A stretch of DNA of 64,000 nt from Bradyrhizobium sp. MOS002 (GTDB lineage: Bacteria > Pseudomonadota > Alphaproteobacteria > Rhizobiales > Xanthobacteraceae), in NCBI RefSeq assembly GCF_003020115.1, contig NZ_PYFX01000009.1:124001-188000 (forward strand), written 5' to 3'. The translations under genes and the position numbers were made by a program. Below, one piece after another: positions 33,411 through 42,038 of the stretch. Position 1 is the first letter of the stretch, and every line of letters starts with the position of its first letter. Under the pieces are notes generated by a model. It was not told where the DNA came from and made no database searches. It was given only the letters and a program-made list of their open reading frames with translations.

Positions 33411-33755
33411 CTAACTTCTCTGGATAGGCTCGCGTGCAGGGCACGCGTACCGGCCGCCGCTGACCTCGCGCTTGATGTTCTGGTTGAAGAACTGGCCCAT
33501 GGACGGTGCGCCCAGCAGGCGCTCGACCGCGTCGACCGGCACGCCGCAATAGCGGTCGTAAGCGCCGTCCACGGCTACGACGAGGGCCTGCTGCGCACGG
33601 TCATAACAGACCCGCTGGAGCACCGTGCTGCGGCTGATGTCGCGGCATTCGAACGTCGCGAGGTCGATGGGGCGGTGTTCGGCGGTCTCGATCGTCTCGG
33701 ATACGATCGGCGCGGTCACGAGCTGTGCGAGCAGAAGTGCCAGGGCCCTGACCAC
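33411..33755 (-). CDS. Small exported KTSC-domain-like protein, antisense in the lpx operon
   Basis: A 114-residue protein with a short signal-like N-terminus (ALALLLAQLVTAPIVS) and a KTSC-like core: STVLQRVCYDRAQQALVV, then YCGVPVDAVERLLGAPSMGQFFNQNI. The KTSC domain is a small predicted nucleic-acid- or ligand-binding fold. Here the conserved region is flanked by cysteines (ECRDIS, VCYD, YCGVP, YACPA), suiting an oxidising periplasm. The start is GTG 33755 with GGAG/AGG upstream. It lies opposite to the operon between fabZ and lpxA, so it interrupts an otherwise co-directional cluster. Confidence 0.7.
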   Translation of the reverse strand: MVRALALLLAQLVTAPIVSETIETAEHRPIDLATFECRDISRSTVLQRVCYDRAQQALVVAVDGAYDRYCGVPVDAVERLLGAPSMGQFFNQNIKREVSGGRYACPAREPIQRS

Positions 33756-33930
33756 GATACCTGAAGCTCCACGTGAACTTGTTGATGAGCCGGGAAGGCT
33801 GCCTCATCCGGCACTTGAAACACGGCGAGATCATACGTCACTGGACAGATCGGGCATAGTCGCGCTAACCAGCGGAAAACCGAGCGACTTCAACACCTAA
33901 TCAGACCTTCTTGATGAGTCAGATTGCTTG

Positions 33931-34722
33931 ATGAGTAAGATTGATCCCACCGCACGGATCGCGGACGGCGCCGTGATCGGCGAGGGCACCGAGATCGGAC
34001 CCTATTGCATCATCGGCCCGCATGTCGTGATCGGCAGTAACTGCAAGCTGATCGGACATGTGCATATCACCGCGCAGACCACGATTGGTGACGATTGCAC
34101 CATCTATCCGTTCGCCTCGCTCGGCACGCCGCCGCAATCGCTCAGCTATCGTGGCGAATTGACGAAGCTCAAGATCGGTTCGGGCTGCACGATCCGCGAG
34201 TCCGTGACCATGAACGCCGGCACGGTTGCAGGCGGCGGCGTCACAGAGGTCGGCGACCGCAACTATTTCATGAATTGCAGCCATGTCGGCCATGACTGCC
34301 ATGTCGGCAACGACGTGATCTTCGCGACCTCGGCCACGCTCGGCGGTCACTGCGAGATCGGTGATTTCGTCTTCATCGGCGGCCTGTCCGCGGTGCATCA
34401 GTTCACCCGCATCGGCCCGCAGGTGATGGTCGGCGGGGTGTGCGGCGTGCGCGACGACGTCATTCCGTTCGGCCTCGTCAACGGCCAGTATGCCGTACTC
34501 GAAGGCCTCAACCTGATCGGCATGAAGCGGCGCAAGTTCACCAAGCAGCGGCTTGCGACCGTGCGCGCGTTCTATCAGAAACTCTTCCATGGCCCCGCTA
34601 CCTTTGCCGAACGGCTGGAGGCGGCGCGGCCGCTCGCCGGTGAAGATCCGGCGATCGGCGAAATCCTCGACTTCATCGGCAAGGGCAAGCGCCCGCTCTG
34701 TCTTCCCGCCATCGCGAAGTGA
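33931..34722 (+). CDS. lpxA: UDP-N-acetylglucosamine acyltransferase
   Basis: A 263-residue trimeric left-handed beta-helix enzyme, the first step of lipid A synthesis. Hexapeptide repeats start at once (IDPTARIADGAVIGEGTEIGPY). The catalytic HVGHDCHVGN region, GGLSAVHQFTRIG and the C-terminal helical domain (GLNLIGMKRRKFTKQ) are complete. ATG 33931 is chosen over TTG 33928. After the antisense gene upstream, this gene probably needs its own promoter or read-through from fabZ. Confidence 0.96.
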   Translation: MSKIDPTARIADGAVIGEGTEIGPYCIIGPHVVIGSNCKLIGHVHITAQTTIGDDCTIYPFASLGTPPQSLSYRGELTKLKIGSGCTIRESVTMNAGTVAGGGVTEVGDRNYFMNCSHVGHDCHVGNDVIFATSATLGGHCEIGDFVFIGGLSAVHQFTRIGPQVMVGGVCGVRDDVIPFGLVNGQYAVLEGLNLIGMKRRKFTKQRLATVRAFYQKLFHGPATFAERLEAARPLAGEDPAIGEILDFIGKGKRPLCLPAIAK

Positions 34723-34729
34723 TGATGGG

Positions 34730-35599
34730 ATGGCCGCGGGCATGACATCGGCGGCTTCGGACATTTCATCGCCGGTCGGCGTGGTCGCTGGCGGTGGGGC
34801 AATGCCGTTCGCGGTTGCCGACTCGCTCGCCGCCCGCGGCATCACGCCGGTGTTGTTTCCCCTGCGGGGGGCCTGCGATCCGGCACGGGTGGAAAAATTC
34901 CGACATCGCTGGATCTCGGTTGGCCAGCTCGGCCGTGCCATGCGGCTGTTTCGCGAGGAGGGCTGCCGCGACCTGATCTTCATCGGCACGCTGGTACGGC
35001 CTTCGCTCTCGGAGGTCCGGATCGACTTCACGACTCTCCGGCTGCTCGGCAATGTCATCCGCGCCTTCCGCGGCGGCGACGATCATTTGTTGTCCGGCGT
35101 CGGGCGCATTCTCGAGCAGGGCGGCTTTCGCATGGTCGGCATCAAGGACGTCGCGCCCGACCTCTTGATGCCCGAGGGCTGCATCAGCCGCGCCTGGCCG
35201 AGCGACACCGGCAAGACCGACATCGAGCGCGGGCGCGCGGTGCTGACCGCGCTCGGTCCGTTCGACATCGGCCAGGCCGCGGTCGTGATCGACGGTCATG
35301 TGGTGGCGGTCGAGGATATCGAGGGCACCGATGCGCTGCTCGCGCGCGTGGCAAGGTTGCGCGAAGAGGGCCGCATCCGAGCCGCCACGGGGCGCGGCGT
35401 GCTGGTGAAAGTACCAAAGAGCGGTCAGGATTTGCGCTTCGACCTGCCGACGATCGGCCCGCGCACCCTTGAGGGCGTCGCCGCCGCAGGCCTCGCCGGC
35501 ATCGCCGTCGTCGCCGGCAACACCATCGCGGCCGAGCCGCAGGCGATGATCGCAGTCGCAGACGCAAAATATCTCTTCGTCATCGGCCTGCCGGCGTGA
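34730..35599 (+). CDS. lpxI: UDP-2,3-diacylglucosamine pyrophosphatase, LpxI type
   Basis: A 289-residue enzyme (DUF1009) that makes lipid X by attack on the alpha phosphate. It replaces LpxH in alphaproteobacteria. GVVAGGGAMPFAVADSL at the N-terminus and the C-terminal catalytic region (VEDIEGTDALLARVARL, later GVAAAGLAGIAVVAGNT) are the family marks. The start is ATG 34730 or 34742; neither ribosome binding site is decisive. It starts 7 nt after lpxA and overlaps lpxB. Confidence 0.93.
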   Translation: MAAGMTSAASDISSPVGVVAGGGAMPFAVADSLAARGITPVLFPLRGACDPARVEKFRHRWISVGQLGRAMRLFREEGCRDLIFIGTLVRPSLSEVRIDFTTLRLLGNVIRAFRGGDDHLLSGVGRILEQGGFRMVGIKDVAPDLLMPEGCISRAWPSDTGKTDIERGRAVLTALGPFDIGQAAVVIDGHVVAVEDIEGTDALLARVARLREEGRIRAATGRGVLVKVPKSGQDLRFDLPTIGPRTLEGVAAAGLAGIAVVAGNTIAAEPQAMIAVADAKYLFVIGLPA

Positions 35600-36780
35600 T
35601 GCAAGGTCGCGATCCCAAGCGCAAGATCTTCCTGATCGCCACGGAGGAATCCGGCGACCGGCTCGGCAGCGCCTTGATGAAGGTGCTACGCCAGCGCCTC
35701 GGCGACGGCGTGCAGTTCGTGGGCGTCGGCGGCCACACCATGGCGCGCCAGGGCCTCGATACGCTGTTTCCGATCGAGCAGCTCTCGATCGTCGGCTTCG
35801 CCGCGGTCGTGCAGCAATTGCCGAAGATCCTGCGGCTGATCCGCGAGACCGCGGAAGCCGTGACCGAGGCCGCGCCGGACGCGCTCGTCATCATCGACAG
35901 TCCCGACTTCACCCACCGCGTGGCCCGCCGCGTGCGGGCGCGCAATCCGGCGATCCCGATCGTCGACTACGTCTCGCCGCAGCTCTGGGCCTGGCGGCCG
36001 GGACGGGCGCGGACCATGCTCGGCTATGTCGACCATGTGCTCGGCCTGTTGCCGTTCGAGCCGGAGGAATATCGCAAGCTCGGCGGGCCGCCATGCAGCT
36101 ATGTCGGCCATCCCCTGATCGAGCAATTGCCCTCGCTGCGCCCGAACGCGGAGGAGCAGGCGCGTCGCGACGGCGAGCCGCCGGTCTTGTTGGTGTTGCC
36201 CGGCAGCCGCCGCAGCGAGATCAGGCACCATCTCGACGTCTTCGGCGCGACGCTCGGCAGATTGCAGACCGAAGGCCGCGCGTTCGAACTGATGCTGCCG
36301 ACCATGCCGCATCTCGAAGCCACCATTCGCGAAGGCATCGCGAACTGGCCGGTCGAGCCTCAGATCGTGGTCGGCGAGAACGAGAAGCGTGCCGCCTTCC
36401 GTATCGCGCGCGCGGCGCTGGCGAAATCGGGTACGGTGACGCTGGAGCTCGCGCTATCGGGCATTCCGATGGTGACGGCCTATCGCGTCGGCGCGATCGA
36501 AGCCTTCATCCTGCGCCGCGCGATCCGCGTCTCCTCGGTGATTCTCGCCAATCTCGTGATCGGCAAGGATATTATCCCGGAGTTCTTGCAGGAAGACTGC
36601 ACGCGGGAGAAGCTGGCGCCCGCGCTCTCGGAGCTTCTGACCGATTCACCGCTGCGCCGACAGCAAGTGGAGGCGTTCGCCCGGCTCGATACGATCATGT
36701 CGACCGGCAACAAGTCGCCGAGCGTGCTCGCAGCCGACATTGTGCTGGCGACCATGCGCAAGGGCAGGCAGGCTAGCTAG
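35599..36780 (+). CDS. lpxB: Lipid A disaccharide synthase
   Basis: A 393-residue GT19 glycosyltransferase joining lipid X and UDP-diacylglucosamine. It shows IFLIATEESGDRLGSALM at the N-terminus, VDYVSPQLWAWRPGRA, LLPFEPEEY, VLPGSRRSEI and the donor-site AKSGTVTLELALSGIPMV. The start is ATG 35599 (or GTG 35596, which would overlap the lpxI stop). It is the last gene of the envelope cluster. Confidence 0.96.
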   Translation: MQGRDPKRKIFLIATEESGDRLGSALMKVLRQRLGDGVQFVGVGGHTMARQGLDTLFPIEQLSIVGFAAVVQQLPKILRLIRETAEAVTEAAPDALVIIDSPDFTHRVARRVRARNPAIPIVDYVSPQLWAWRPGRARTMLGYVDHVLGLLPFEPEEYRKLGGPPCSYVGHPLIEQLPSLRPNAEEQARRDGEPPVLLVLPGSRRSEIRHHLDVFGATLGRLQTEGRAFELMLPTMPHLEATIREGIANWPVEPQIVVGENEKRAAFRIARAALAKSGTVTLELALSGIPMVTAYRVGAIEAFILRRAIRVSSVILANLVIGKDIIPEFLQEDCTREKLAPALSELLTDSPLRRQQVEAFARLDTIMSTGNKSPSVLAADIVLATMRKGRQAS

Positions 36781-36879
36781 GACGCGTACTCACAAACGTC
36801 GGCTTGCCGGCGCAAAGCGGACTCCCACCTGGGGCGTGATCGGCGGCTTGTGATCCGTTGCGGACTCTCGCATCGGCTA

Positions 36880-37803
36880 CTAGTCAGCTTCAACGTAGCG
36901 AATGATGCTCTGATTTTGAACGTTTGCAACCAATTCATCCGCGCGGGACAAAAGCCGGCGGAGCAGGGGTGACGGATTGGTCCGATTGTATCCCAGCGCC
37001 AGATCGACCGTCGGCGTGCCGCCCTCGAGCGCTCTGGCGACGACGTTCGGTGCAAGCATGTTCTGCGCATAGAGCGGGACGAGGCTAATTCCGCCTGTGG
37101 AAGCCACTAGCGACATGGCCGATGATATGTTTTCGCCTTCATACTTCGCCTTGAGGGTAATGCCGACCCGAGATGCGTAATTCTGTATGACCTCTTGCAA
37201 GACCGGCGATGTTCTTGCCGAGCTGACATAGATCTCGCGGGCGAGATCCTGCGGACGAATCTTCTTCCGTGATGCCAAGCGGTGTTCGGCCGGCAGCACG
37301 GCAATCAAGGGCTCCTTCGCCAATATCTTGAAGACGACGCCCTCGTTGTCTTTCTCGGGACGAAGGAAAGCGATGTCCAGCTTTCCCCGCATCAATGCCA
37401 GTGCGAGTTCTGGCGAAGATTGCGTGCTGAGCGTCACGTCGACATCGGGGGCTTCCTCGCGGAGGATGCGCAGCAACTGGGGGAGCCACATCACCTCCAG
37501 CCCGACGAGAAAGCCCATCGAGAGGACGGGCCTTTGCGGTTGCGCCGTCTGCCGGGCCCCTTCCGTTGCGGCCTCGACCTGCAGCAGCGCCAGCCGCGCA
37601 TGATCGAGAAACACGCGTCCGGCAGCGGTCAGCGTCACGCCTCGCGCCTGGCGTTCCAATAACTGGACGCCGACTTCGGCCTCCAGATCGCGAATTTGCC
37701 GGCTCAAGGACGGCTGGGAGGTGTTCAGTCGCCGTTCGGCGGCGTTCAGCAGGCTGCCTTCTTCAGCGACGGCAACGAAATAACGCAGGTGCCGGAGCTC
37801 CAT
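36880..37803 (-). CDS. LysR-family transcriptional regulator
   Basis: A 307-residue LTTR. The winged helix (residues 1-60; MELRHLRYFVAVAEEGSLLNAAERRL with SQPSLSRQIRDLE) precedes a periplasmic-binding-like effector domain (about 90-300). ATG 37803 gives the exact family start. It is convergent with lpxB and divergent from the region leading to the hydrolase at 38285, a possible target although 480 nt away. The subgroup resembles HcaR/BenM-type regulators of aromatic or chlorinated-compound metabolism; the effector is unknown. Confidence 0.9.
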   Translation of the reverse strand: MELRHLRYFVAVAEEGSLLNAAERRLNTSQPSLSRQIRDLEAEVGVQLLERQARGVTLTAAGRVFLDHARLALLQVEAATEGARQTAQPQRPVLSMGFLVGLEVMWLPQLLRILREEAPDVDVTLSTQSSPELALALMRGKLDIAFLRPEKDNEGVVFKILAKEPLIAVLPAEHRLASRKKIRPQDLAREIYVSSARTSPVLQEVIQNYASRVGITLKAKYEGENISSAMSLVASTGGISLVPLYAQNMLAPNVVARALEGGTPTVDLALGYNRTNPSPLLRRLLSRADELVANVQNQSIIRYVEAD

Positions 37804-38284
37804 GATCCCTCGTATATCTTCCAGGCATAGCTTGAAGCCTACAAGGTCTTGGTCAGGAGCCAAAGAGGGATTTACCGTTTCGCAGTTCAACCAAAAAAAG
37901 GACAACGAACAATGTCTTCGCCGAAGCATAGTATCGTCTTCAGCAAAGTGATCCCGGCACTCCAGGCGGATAGGAACGGCGTGATCGCAATTCAGTACGG
38001 CCTCGACGATTCTGCAGCGCGATCGAGAGTGGTCCCTCATTTAGCGGGAAACGCGCGCGAATGCGCAGGAACGACGAATAGCGTCGCGCGGGATCCGGCG
38101 ATAACGCGTCGGCGATCGGGTGTTGCCACGGCAAGGGCTCGCCGGCGAGGCCGCTGAACATCGTGTCTTCTGGAAAGCCAGGGGGCGCGATCTGTGGCCT
38201 GATCAGCTTGGGCCCGCCTGCTTTTTTAGACCCCCGTCCGCAAACGTTTCAACAAAGATCTAACAGCGCAGATGGAGCGACTCG
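37804..38284. other. Divergent intergenic region, LysR to hydrolase
   Basis: 481 nt. It should carry LysR operators (no clear T-N11-A pair stands out). One plus-strand frame, 37912-38157 (81 codons), has a very good ribosome binding site (AAAAAAAGGAC, 9 nt before ATG). Its first 40 residues look protein-like (KHSIVFSKVIPALQADRNG); after that it turns Arg-rich and non-protein-like. It may be a truncated gene. The last 120 nt hold a T run (TTTTTTAG near 38225) but no clear hairpin. Confidence 0.4.
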
Positions 38285-39103
38285 ATGTCGACGATCACGA
38301 CTACAGACGGCGTAAGCATCTTCTACAAGGACTGGGGCTCAGGCCAGCCGATCGTTTTCAGTCACGGCTGGCCGCTGACAGCGGACGACTGGGACGCCCA
38401 GATGACCTTCTTCCTTCGCCACGGCTACCGTGTGATCGCCCACGACCGGCGCGGCCACGGCCGGTCCGACCAGCCCGGCCATGGCAACGACATGGACCAC
38501 TGGGTTGCCGACCTCGCGGCCCTGACTGAACACCTCAACTTGCGCGACGCGATCCACATCGGGCACTCGACAGGGGGCGGTGAGGTGGCTCGCTATGTCG
38601 CTCGCCACCAGGAGCGCGTCGCGAAGGCGGTGCTGGTCGCTTCACTGACGCCGAACATGTACCGGAGCGAGAACAACGTGTCCGGTCAACCGCCGGAGTG
38701 GTTCGAAGCGATCCGGGCAGGCGTGCTGGGCAACCGGTCGGAATTTTACCGTTTCGTTCCTGAGAATCCGTTCTACGGGTACAACCTCGATGGGACCAAG
38801 CCTTCGGAGGCAATCATCGCGAACTGGTGGCGCCAAGGTATGGCCGGCGGTGCTCTCGCTCACTACGCGACTGTCGACTCTTGGCTCGAAGATTATACTG
38901 AAGACCTCAAGAAGATCACTGTGCCGGTGCTGGTGATGCATGGCGAGGCTGATCAAGTCGTCCCGTTCGCAAGTTCCGTGCCGCGTGCGGTCGACTTGCT
39001 CAGGAACGGGTCGCTGAAGACGTATCCCGGCTACCCCCATGGCATGCTCACCACACATGCGGAAGTCCTCAACCCCGACCTGCTCTCGTTCATCAGGTCT
39101 TGA
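38285..39103 (+). CDS. Alpha/beta hydrolase, cofactor-free haloperoxidase-like
   Basis: A 272-residue esterase/perhydrolase. The nucleophile Ser is in the elbow IGHSTGGGEVAR, the acid Asp in HGEADQVVPF and the His in YPGYPHGMLTTH; the oxyanion motif is FSHGWPLTADDW. Members (non-haem chloroperoxidases) form peracids and hydrolyse esters. ATG 38285 gives MSTITTTDGVSIFYKDWGSG, the family start. It is likely controlled by the LysR gene upstream. Substrate unknown. Confidence 0.92.
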   Translation: MSTITTTDGVSIFYKDWGSGQPIVFSHGWPLTADDWDAQMTFFLRHGYRVIAHDRRGHGRSDQPGHGNDMDHWVADLAALTEHLNLRDAIHIGHSTGGGEVARYVARHQERVAKAVLVASLTPNMYRSENNVSGQPPEWFEAIRAGVLGNRSEFYRFVPENPFYGYNLDGTKPSEAIIANWWRQGMAGGALAHYATVDSWLEDYTEDLKKITVPVLVMHGEADQVVPFASSVPRAVDLLRNGSLKTYPGYPHGMLTTHAEVLNPDLLSFIRS

Positions 39104-39296
39104 CGACATCTCTCATCCATCTTCGCCTCCCGCACGAAGGAGATGCCGTTTGCAAGGCGGCCTCTCCTTCCAGTTCAAGAGACGTATACGACAGCCGCTT
39201 TTGGCCCATCTCGGCCCAAGGTGAGGTGCGCTCACGCGACTGCTATCAGATACGGAGCGGACCTCTACGAGGCAGTTCGGGTTGTGAGTACACGCT

Positions 39297-40064
39297 CTAG
39301 CCGAGACCGGCGTCGACCTGAAAACATTGGCGCGTGATGCGCTGGCTCTCATCGGAAGCGAGGAACAGCGCCATGTTGGCGATGTCGTCCGGCGTCACCG
39401 CGTCGGGAATGGCCTGACGCGTGCGCAGCTCGGCGATCGCCTGGTCGTCCGGATACCACAGCCGGCGCTGACGCTCCGTGATCACCATCCCCGGCGCTAT
39501 CGCGTTGACGCGGATGCGGTCGGGCCCGAGCGACCGGGCGAGCGAATTGGTGAAGCCGATGATCGCGGCCTTTGCCGCGGCGTAGACCGGCAGCCCCGGC
39601 GCGCCGCGCATCCAGGCAATCGACGACATGTTGATGATTGAGCCGCCGCCTCGGGCCTGCATCTGTGGCACCACCGCTTGCGCGGCAAAGAAGACGTGCT
39701 TGAGGTTGACACCGATCATCCAGTCGAACTCGGCCGGGGTTACCTCGGCCAGTACCTGGCGCTGGTCATTGGCGGCGTTGTTGACGAGAACCGCGGCATC
39801 GCCAAGCGATCCGTGGACCTGCGCCATGGCGCCGCGCAGGGCGTCGATGTCGAGGAGGTCGCACGGCACGAACAATGGTACGGTCCCGGACGCAGCCTTC
39901 ACTTCCGCGACCAGCGCCCGGCCGGCTGCTTCATCGAGATCCAGCAGCGCGACGCGAGCCCCTTGCGCCGCGAACGCCCGCACGAAGGCGGCACCGATAC
40001 CGCTGGCACCACCGGTGATCAACACCACGCGGTCCTTAAGACCGGCATAGCTCGTTCTTGTCAT
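39297..40064 (-). CDS. Short-chain dehydrogenase/reductase of the ABC cluster
   Basis: A 255-residue classical SDR: NAD(P) motif ITGGASGIGAAF, NNAAN, catalytic Ser in INMSSIAW and the YAAAK dyad, and GIR-like RIRVNAIAPGM. Asp in LLDLDEA after the second strand favours NAD over NADP. It is the last gene of the ABC operon, and its ATG overlaps the ATPase stop by 4 nt. That makes it the only obvious catabolic enzyme here and suggests oxidation of the imported sugar or polyol. Confidence 0.9.
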   Translation of the reverse strand: MTRTSYAGLKDRVVLITGGASGIGAAFVRAFAAQGARVALLDLDEAAGRALVAEVKAASGTVPLFVPCDLLDIDALRGAMAQVHGSLGDAAVLVNNAANDQRQVLAEVTPAEFDWMIGVNLKHVFFAAQAVVPQMQARGGGSIINMSSIAWMRGAPGLPVYAAAKAAIIGFTNSLARSLGPDRIRVNAIAPGMVITERQRRLWYPDDQAIAELRTRQAIPDAVTPDDIANMALFLASDESQRITRQCFQVDAGLG

Positions 40065-41170
40065 GCGATCAGTCGCTCCGTCTCGGGGTCGAACAGGCAG
40101 ATGCGGCGCGTGTCGAGCGCGAACGGGGCGGCGGCGCCCGGTGTGGGGCGGATGTCCGGCGTGATGCGCGCCAGCGCAGGCTCGCCGCCAAGCCGCAGCA
40201 GCACGATCGTTTCGGCCCCCGTCGGCTCGACCATCTCCACCGGCGCGTTGACGACGACGGGTGGATCGGCGGAAAATATGCGGCTGCCCTCGGCGATGCA
40301 TTCCGGCCTGATCCCGACCACCACATCACGGCCGACGAAGGGGGCCGCCGCGTCGTATTGGCCAAGGCGGAGGCGGACCTCGTCCGGCCGTCCCGCGCCG
40401 ATCACGACCACAGGCCCGCCGGCATCGGCCTCGAGCCGTGCCGGCATCGTGTTCATCGGCGGCGAGCCCATGAAGCGCGCCACGAACAGATTGGCGGGAT
40501 AGCGATACACGGTATCGGGGTCGGCAAATTGCTGCACCACGCCCCGATGCATCACGGCGATGCGCGTCGCCATCGTCATCGCCTCGATCTGGTCGTGGGT
40601 GACATAGACGATGGTGGCGCCGATGCGCTGGTGCAGCCGCTTGATTTCCATCCGCATCTCGACGCGCAGCTTGGCATCGAGATTGGAGAGCGGCTCGTCG
40701 AACAGGAAGAGCAGGGGATCGCGCACGAGCGCCCGGCCCATCGCCACACGCTGGCGCTGGCCGCCGGAGAGCTGCGACGGCTTGCGGCCGAGCAGCGGCT
40801 CGATCTGGAGCAGCCTGGCCACATTCGCCAGCGCCTTCTCCTGTTCCGCCTTCGGCACGTGACGGCATTCCATGCCGAAGGTGATGTTCTGGCGCACCGT
40901 CATCGACGGATAGAGCGCGTAGGACTGGAACACCATGGCGATGTCGCGATCCTTCGGCGGGACGTCGTTGACGACACGTCCGCCGATTTCCACAGTGCCT
41001 GCGCTCGGGAGGTCGAGCCCGGCGATGATGTTGAGCAGCGTGGACTTGCCGCAGCCGGATGGGCCGACGAGCACGGTGAATTCACCGCTCTCGATGTCGA
41101 GATCGATGCCCTTCAGCACCTCCAGATTGGCGTAGCGCTTGGACAGGGAGCGAATGCTTAATGCTGCCAT
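40061..41170 (-). CDS. Carbohydrate ABC importer ATPase (UgpC/MalK type)
   Basis: A 369-residue ATPase: Walker A GPSGCGKST, signature LSGGQRQRVAMGRAL, Walker B LFLFDEPLSNLD, switch His YVTHDQIEAM, and a C-terminal TOBE/MalK regulatory domain (about 240-369; RPDEVRLRLGQYD, VVGIRPECIAEG). Orthologous ATPases serve CUT1 importers for oligosaccharides, polyols or glycerol phosphate. It lies 10 nt after the permease gene. Confidence 0.93.
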   Translation of the reverse strand: MAALSIRSLSKRYANLEVLKGIDLDIESGEFTVLVGPSGCGKSTLLNIIAGLDLPSAGTVEIGGRVVNDVPPKDRDIAMVFQSYALYPSMTVRQNITFGMECRHVPKAEQEKALANVARLLQIEPLLGRKPSQLSGGQRQRVAMGRALVRDPLLFLFDEPLSNLDAKLRVEMRMEIKRLHQRIGATIVYVTHDQIEAMTMATRIAVMHRGVVQQFADPDTVYRYPANLFVARFMGSPPMNTMPARLEADAGGPVVVIGAGRPDEVRLRLGQYDAAAPFVGRDVVVGIRPECIAEGSRIFSADPPVVVNAPVEMVEPTGAETIVLLRLGGEPALARITPDIRPTPGAAAPFALDTRRICLFDPETERLIA

Positions 41171-41180
41171 GACGATCCGA

Positions 41181-42038
41181 TCATTTCACGGCCCCGGCGG
41201 TGAGGCCGCGCACGAAATACTTGCCGCCGATCAGATAGATCAGCAGGGTCGGCAGGGCGGCGATCATCACCGCCGCGCTTTGCACGCCATGCTGCGGGAT
41301 GTCGGCGACCGCGGCGGATAGCGCGATCAGCGCGGCGGTGACCGGCTGCTGCTGACCGGTCGTGAATGTCACGCCGTAGAGAAACTCGTTCCAGATATGC
41401 GTGAACTGCCAGATCACGGTGACGACCAGAATAGGCGGCGAGAGCGGCAGGATGATGCGCCAGAAAATGCGAAAGAACCCTGCGCCATCGATGCGCGCAG
41501 CTCTAATCAAATCCTGCGGGATGGCAGTGTAGTAGTTTCGGCAGAACAAGACGGTAAAGGAGAGCCCCTGGATCGTGTGGATCACGACCAGGCCCGTGAG
41601 CGTGTTCATCAGGCCCGTATCGCGCAACACGATGGTCCAGGGAAGCAAGCGCATCTGCTGGGGAAGGAAGAGGCCAAGAGTCACGATGCCGTAGATCCAG
41701 CTATCGCCGCGAAAACGCCAGAGCGACACGGCGTACCCGGCGACAGCGCCGAGCAGGGTCGAGAAGATCGTCGCGGGGATCGTGACCAGCGCGGAGTTCA
41801 GCATGTACGGCCGGATGCCGGCGCAAGTCTCGGCGACGCAGAAACCGCTCCAGGCCGCGGCGTAGTTGCTCCATGCCCATTGTTTCGGCCAGCCGATCAT
41901 CGAGGCCTGCGCGATCTCCTCGTTGGTGCGGAGCGAGTTCAGCACGACAACAACCAATGGCGCGAGCCATGCTGCAGCGATCAGCGAGACGACGAGATAG
42001 ATCAGAATCCGGCTTGGCGCGAAGTTTTTCTCACGCAT
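41181..42038 (-). CDS. Carbohydrate ABC importer permease (MalG/UgpE type)
   Basis: A 285-residue inner-membrane permease with six helices and the cytoplasmic coupling (EAA) loop AARIDGAGFFRIFWRIILPL. A cysteine-bearing periplasmic stretch (GFCVAETCAGIRPYML) between the first two helices is unusual for the family. ATG 42038 overlaps the end of the partner permease by 8 nt; an in-frame start at 42062 is less likely. Confidence 0.92.
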   Translation of the reverse strand: MREKNFAPSRILIYLVVSLIAAAWLAPLVVVVLNSLRTNEEIAQASMIGWPKQWAWSNYAAAWSGFCVAETCAGIRPYMLNSALVTIPATIFSTLLGAVAGYAVSLWRFRGDSWIYGIVTLGLFLPQQMRLLPWTIVLRDTGLMNTLTGLVVIHTIQGLSFTVLFCRNYYTAIPQDLIRAARIDGAGFFRIFWRIILPLSPPILVVTVIWQFTHIWNEFLYGVTFTTGQQQPVTAALIALSAAVADIPQHGVQSAAVMIAALPTLLIYLIGGKYFVRGLTAGAVK

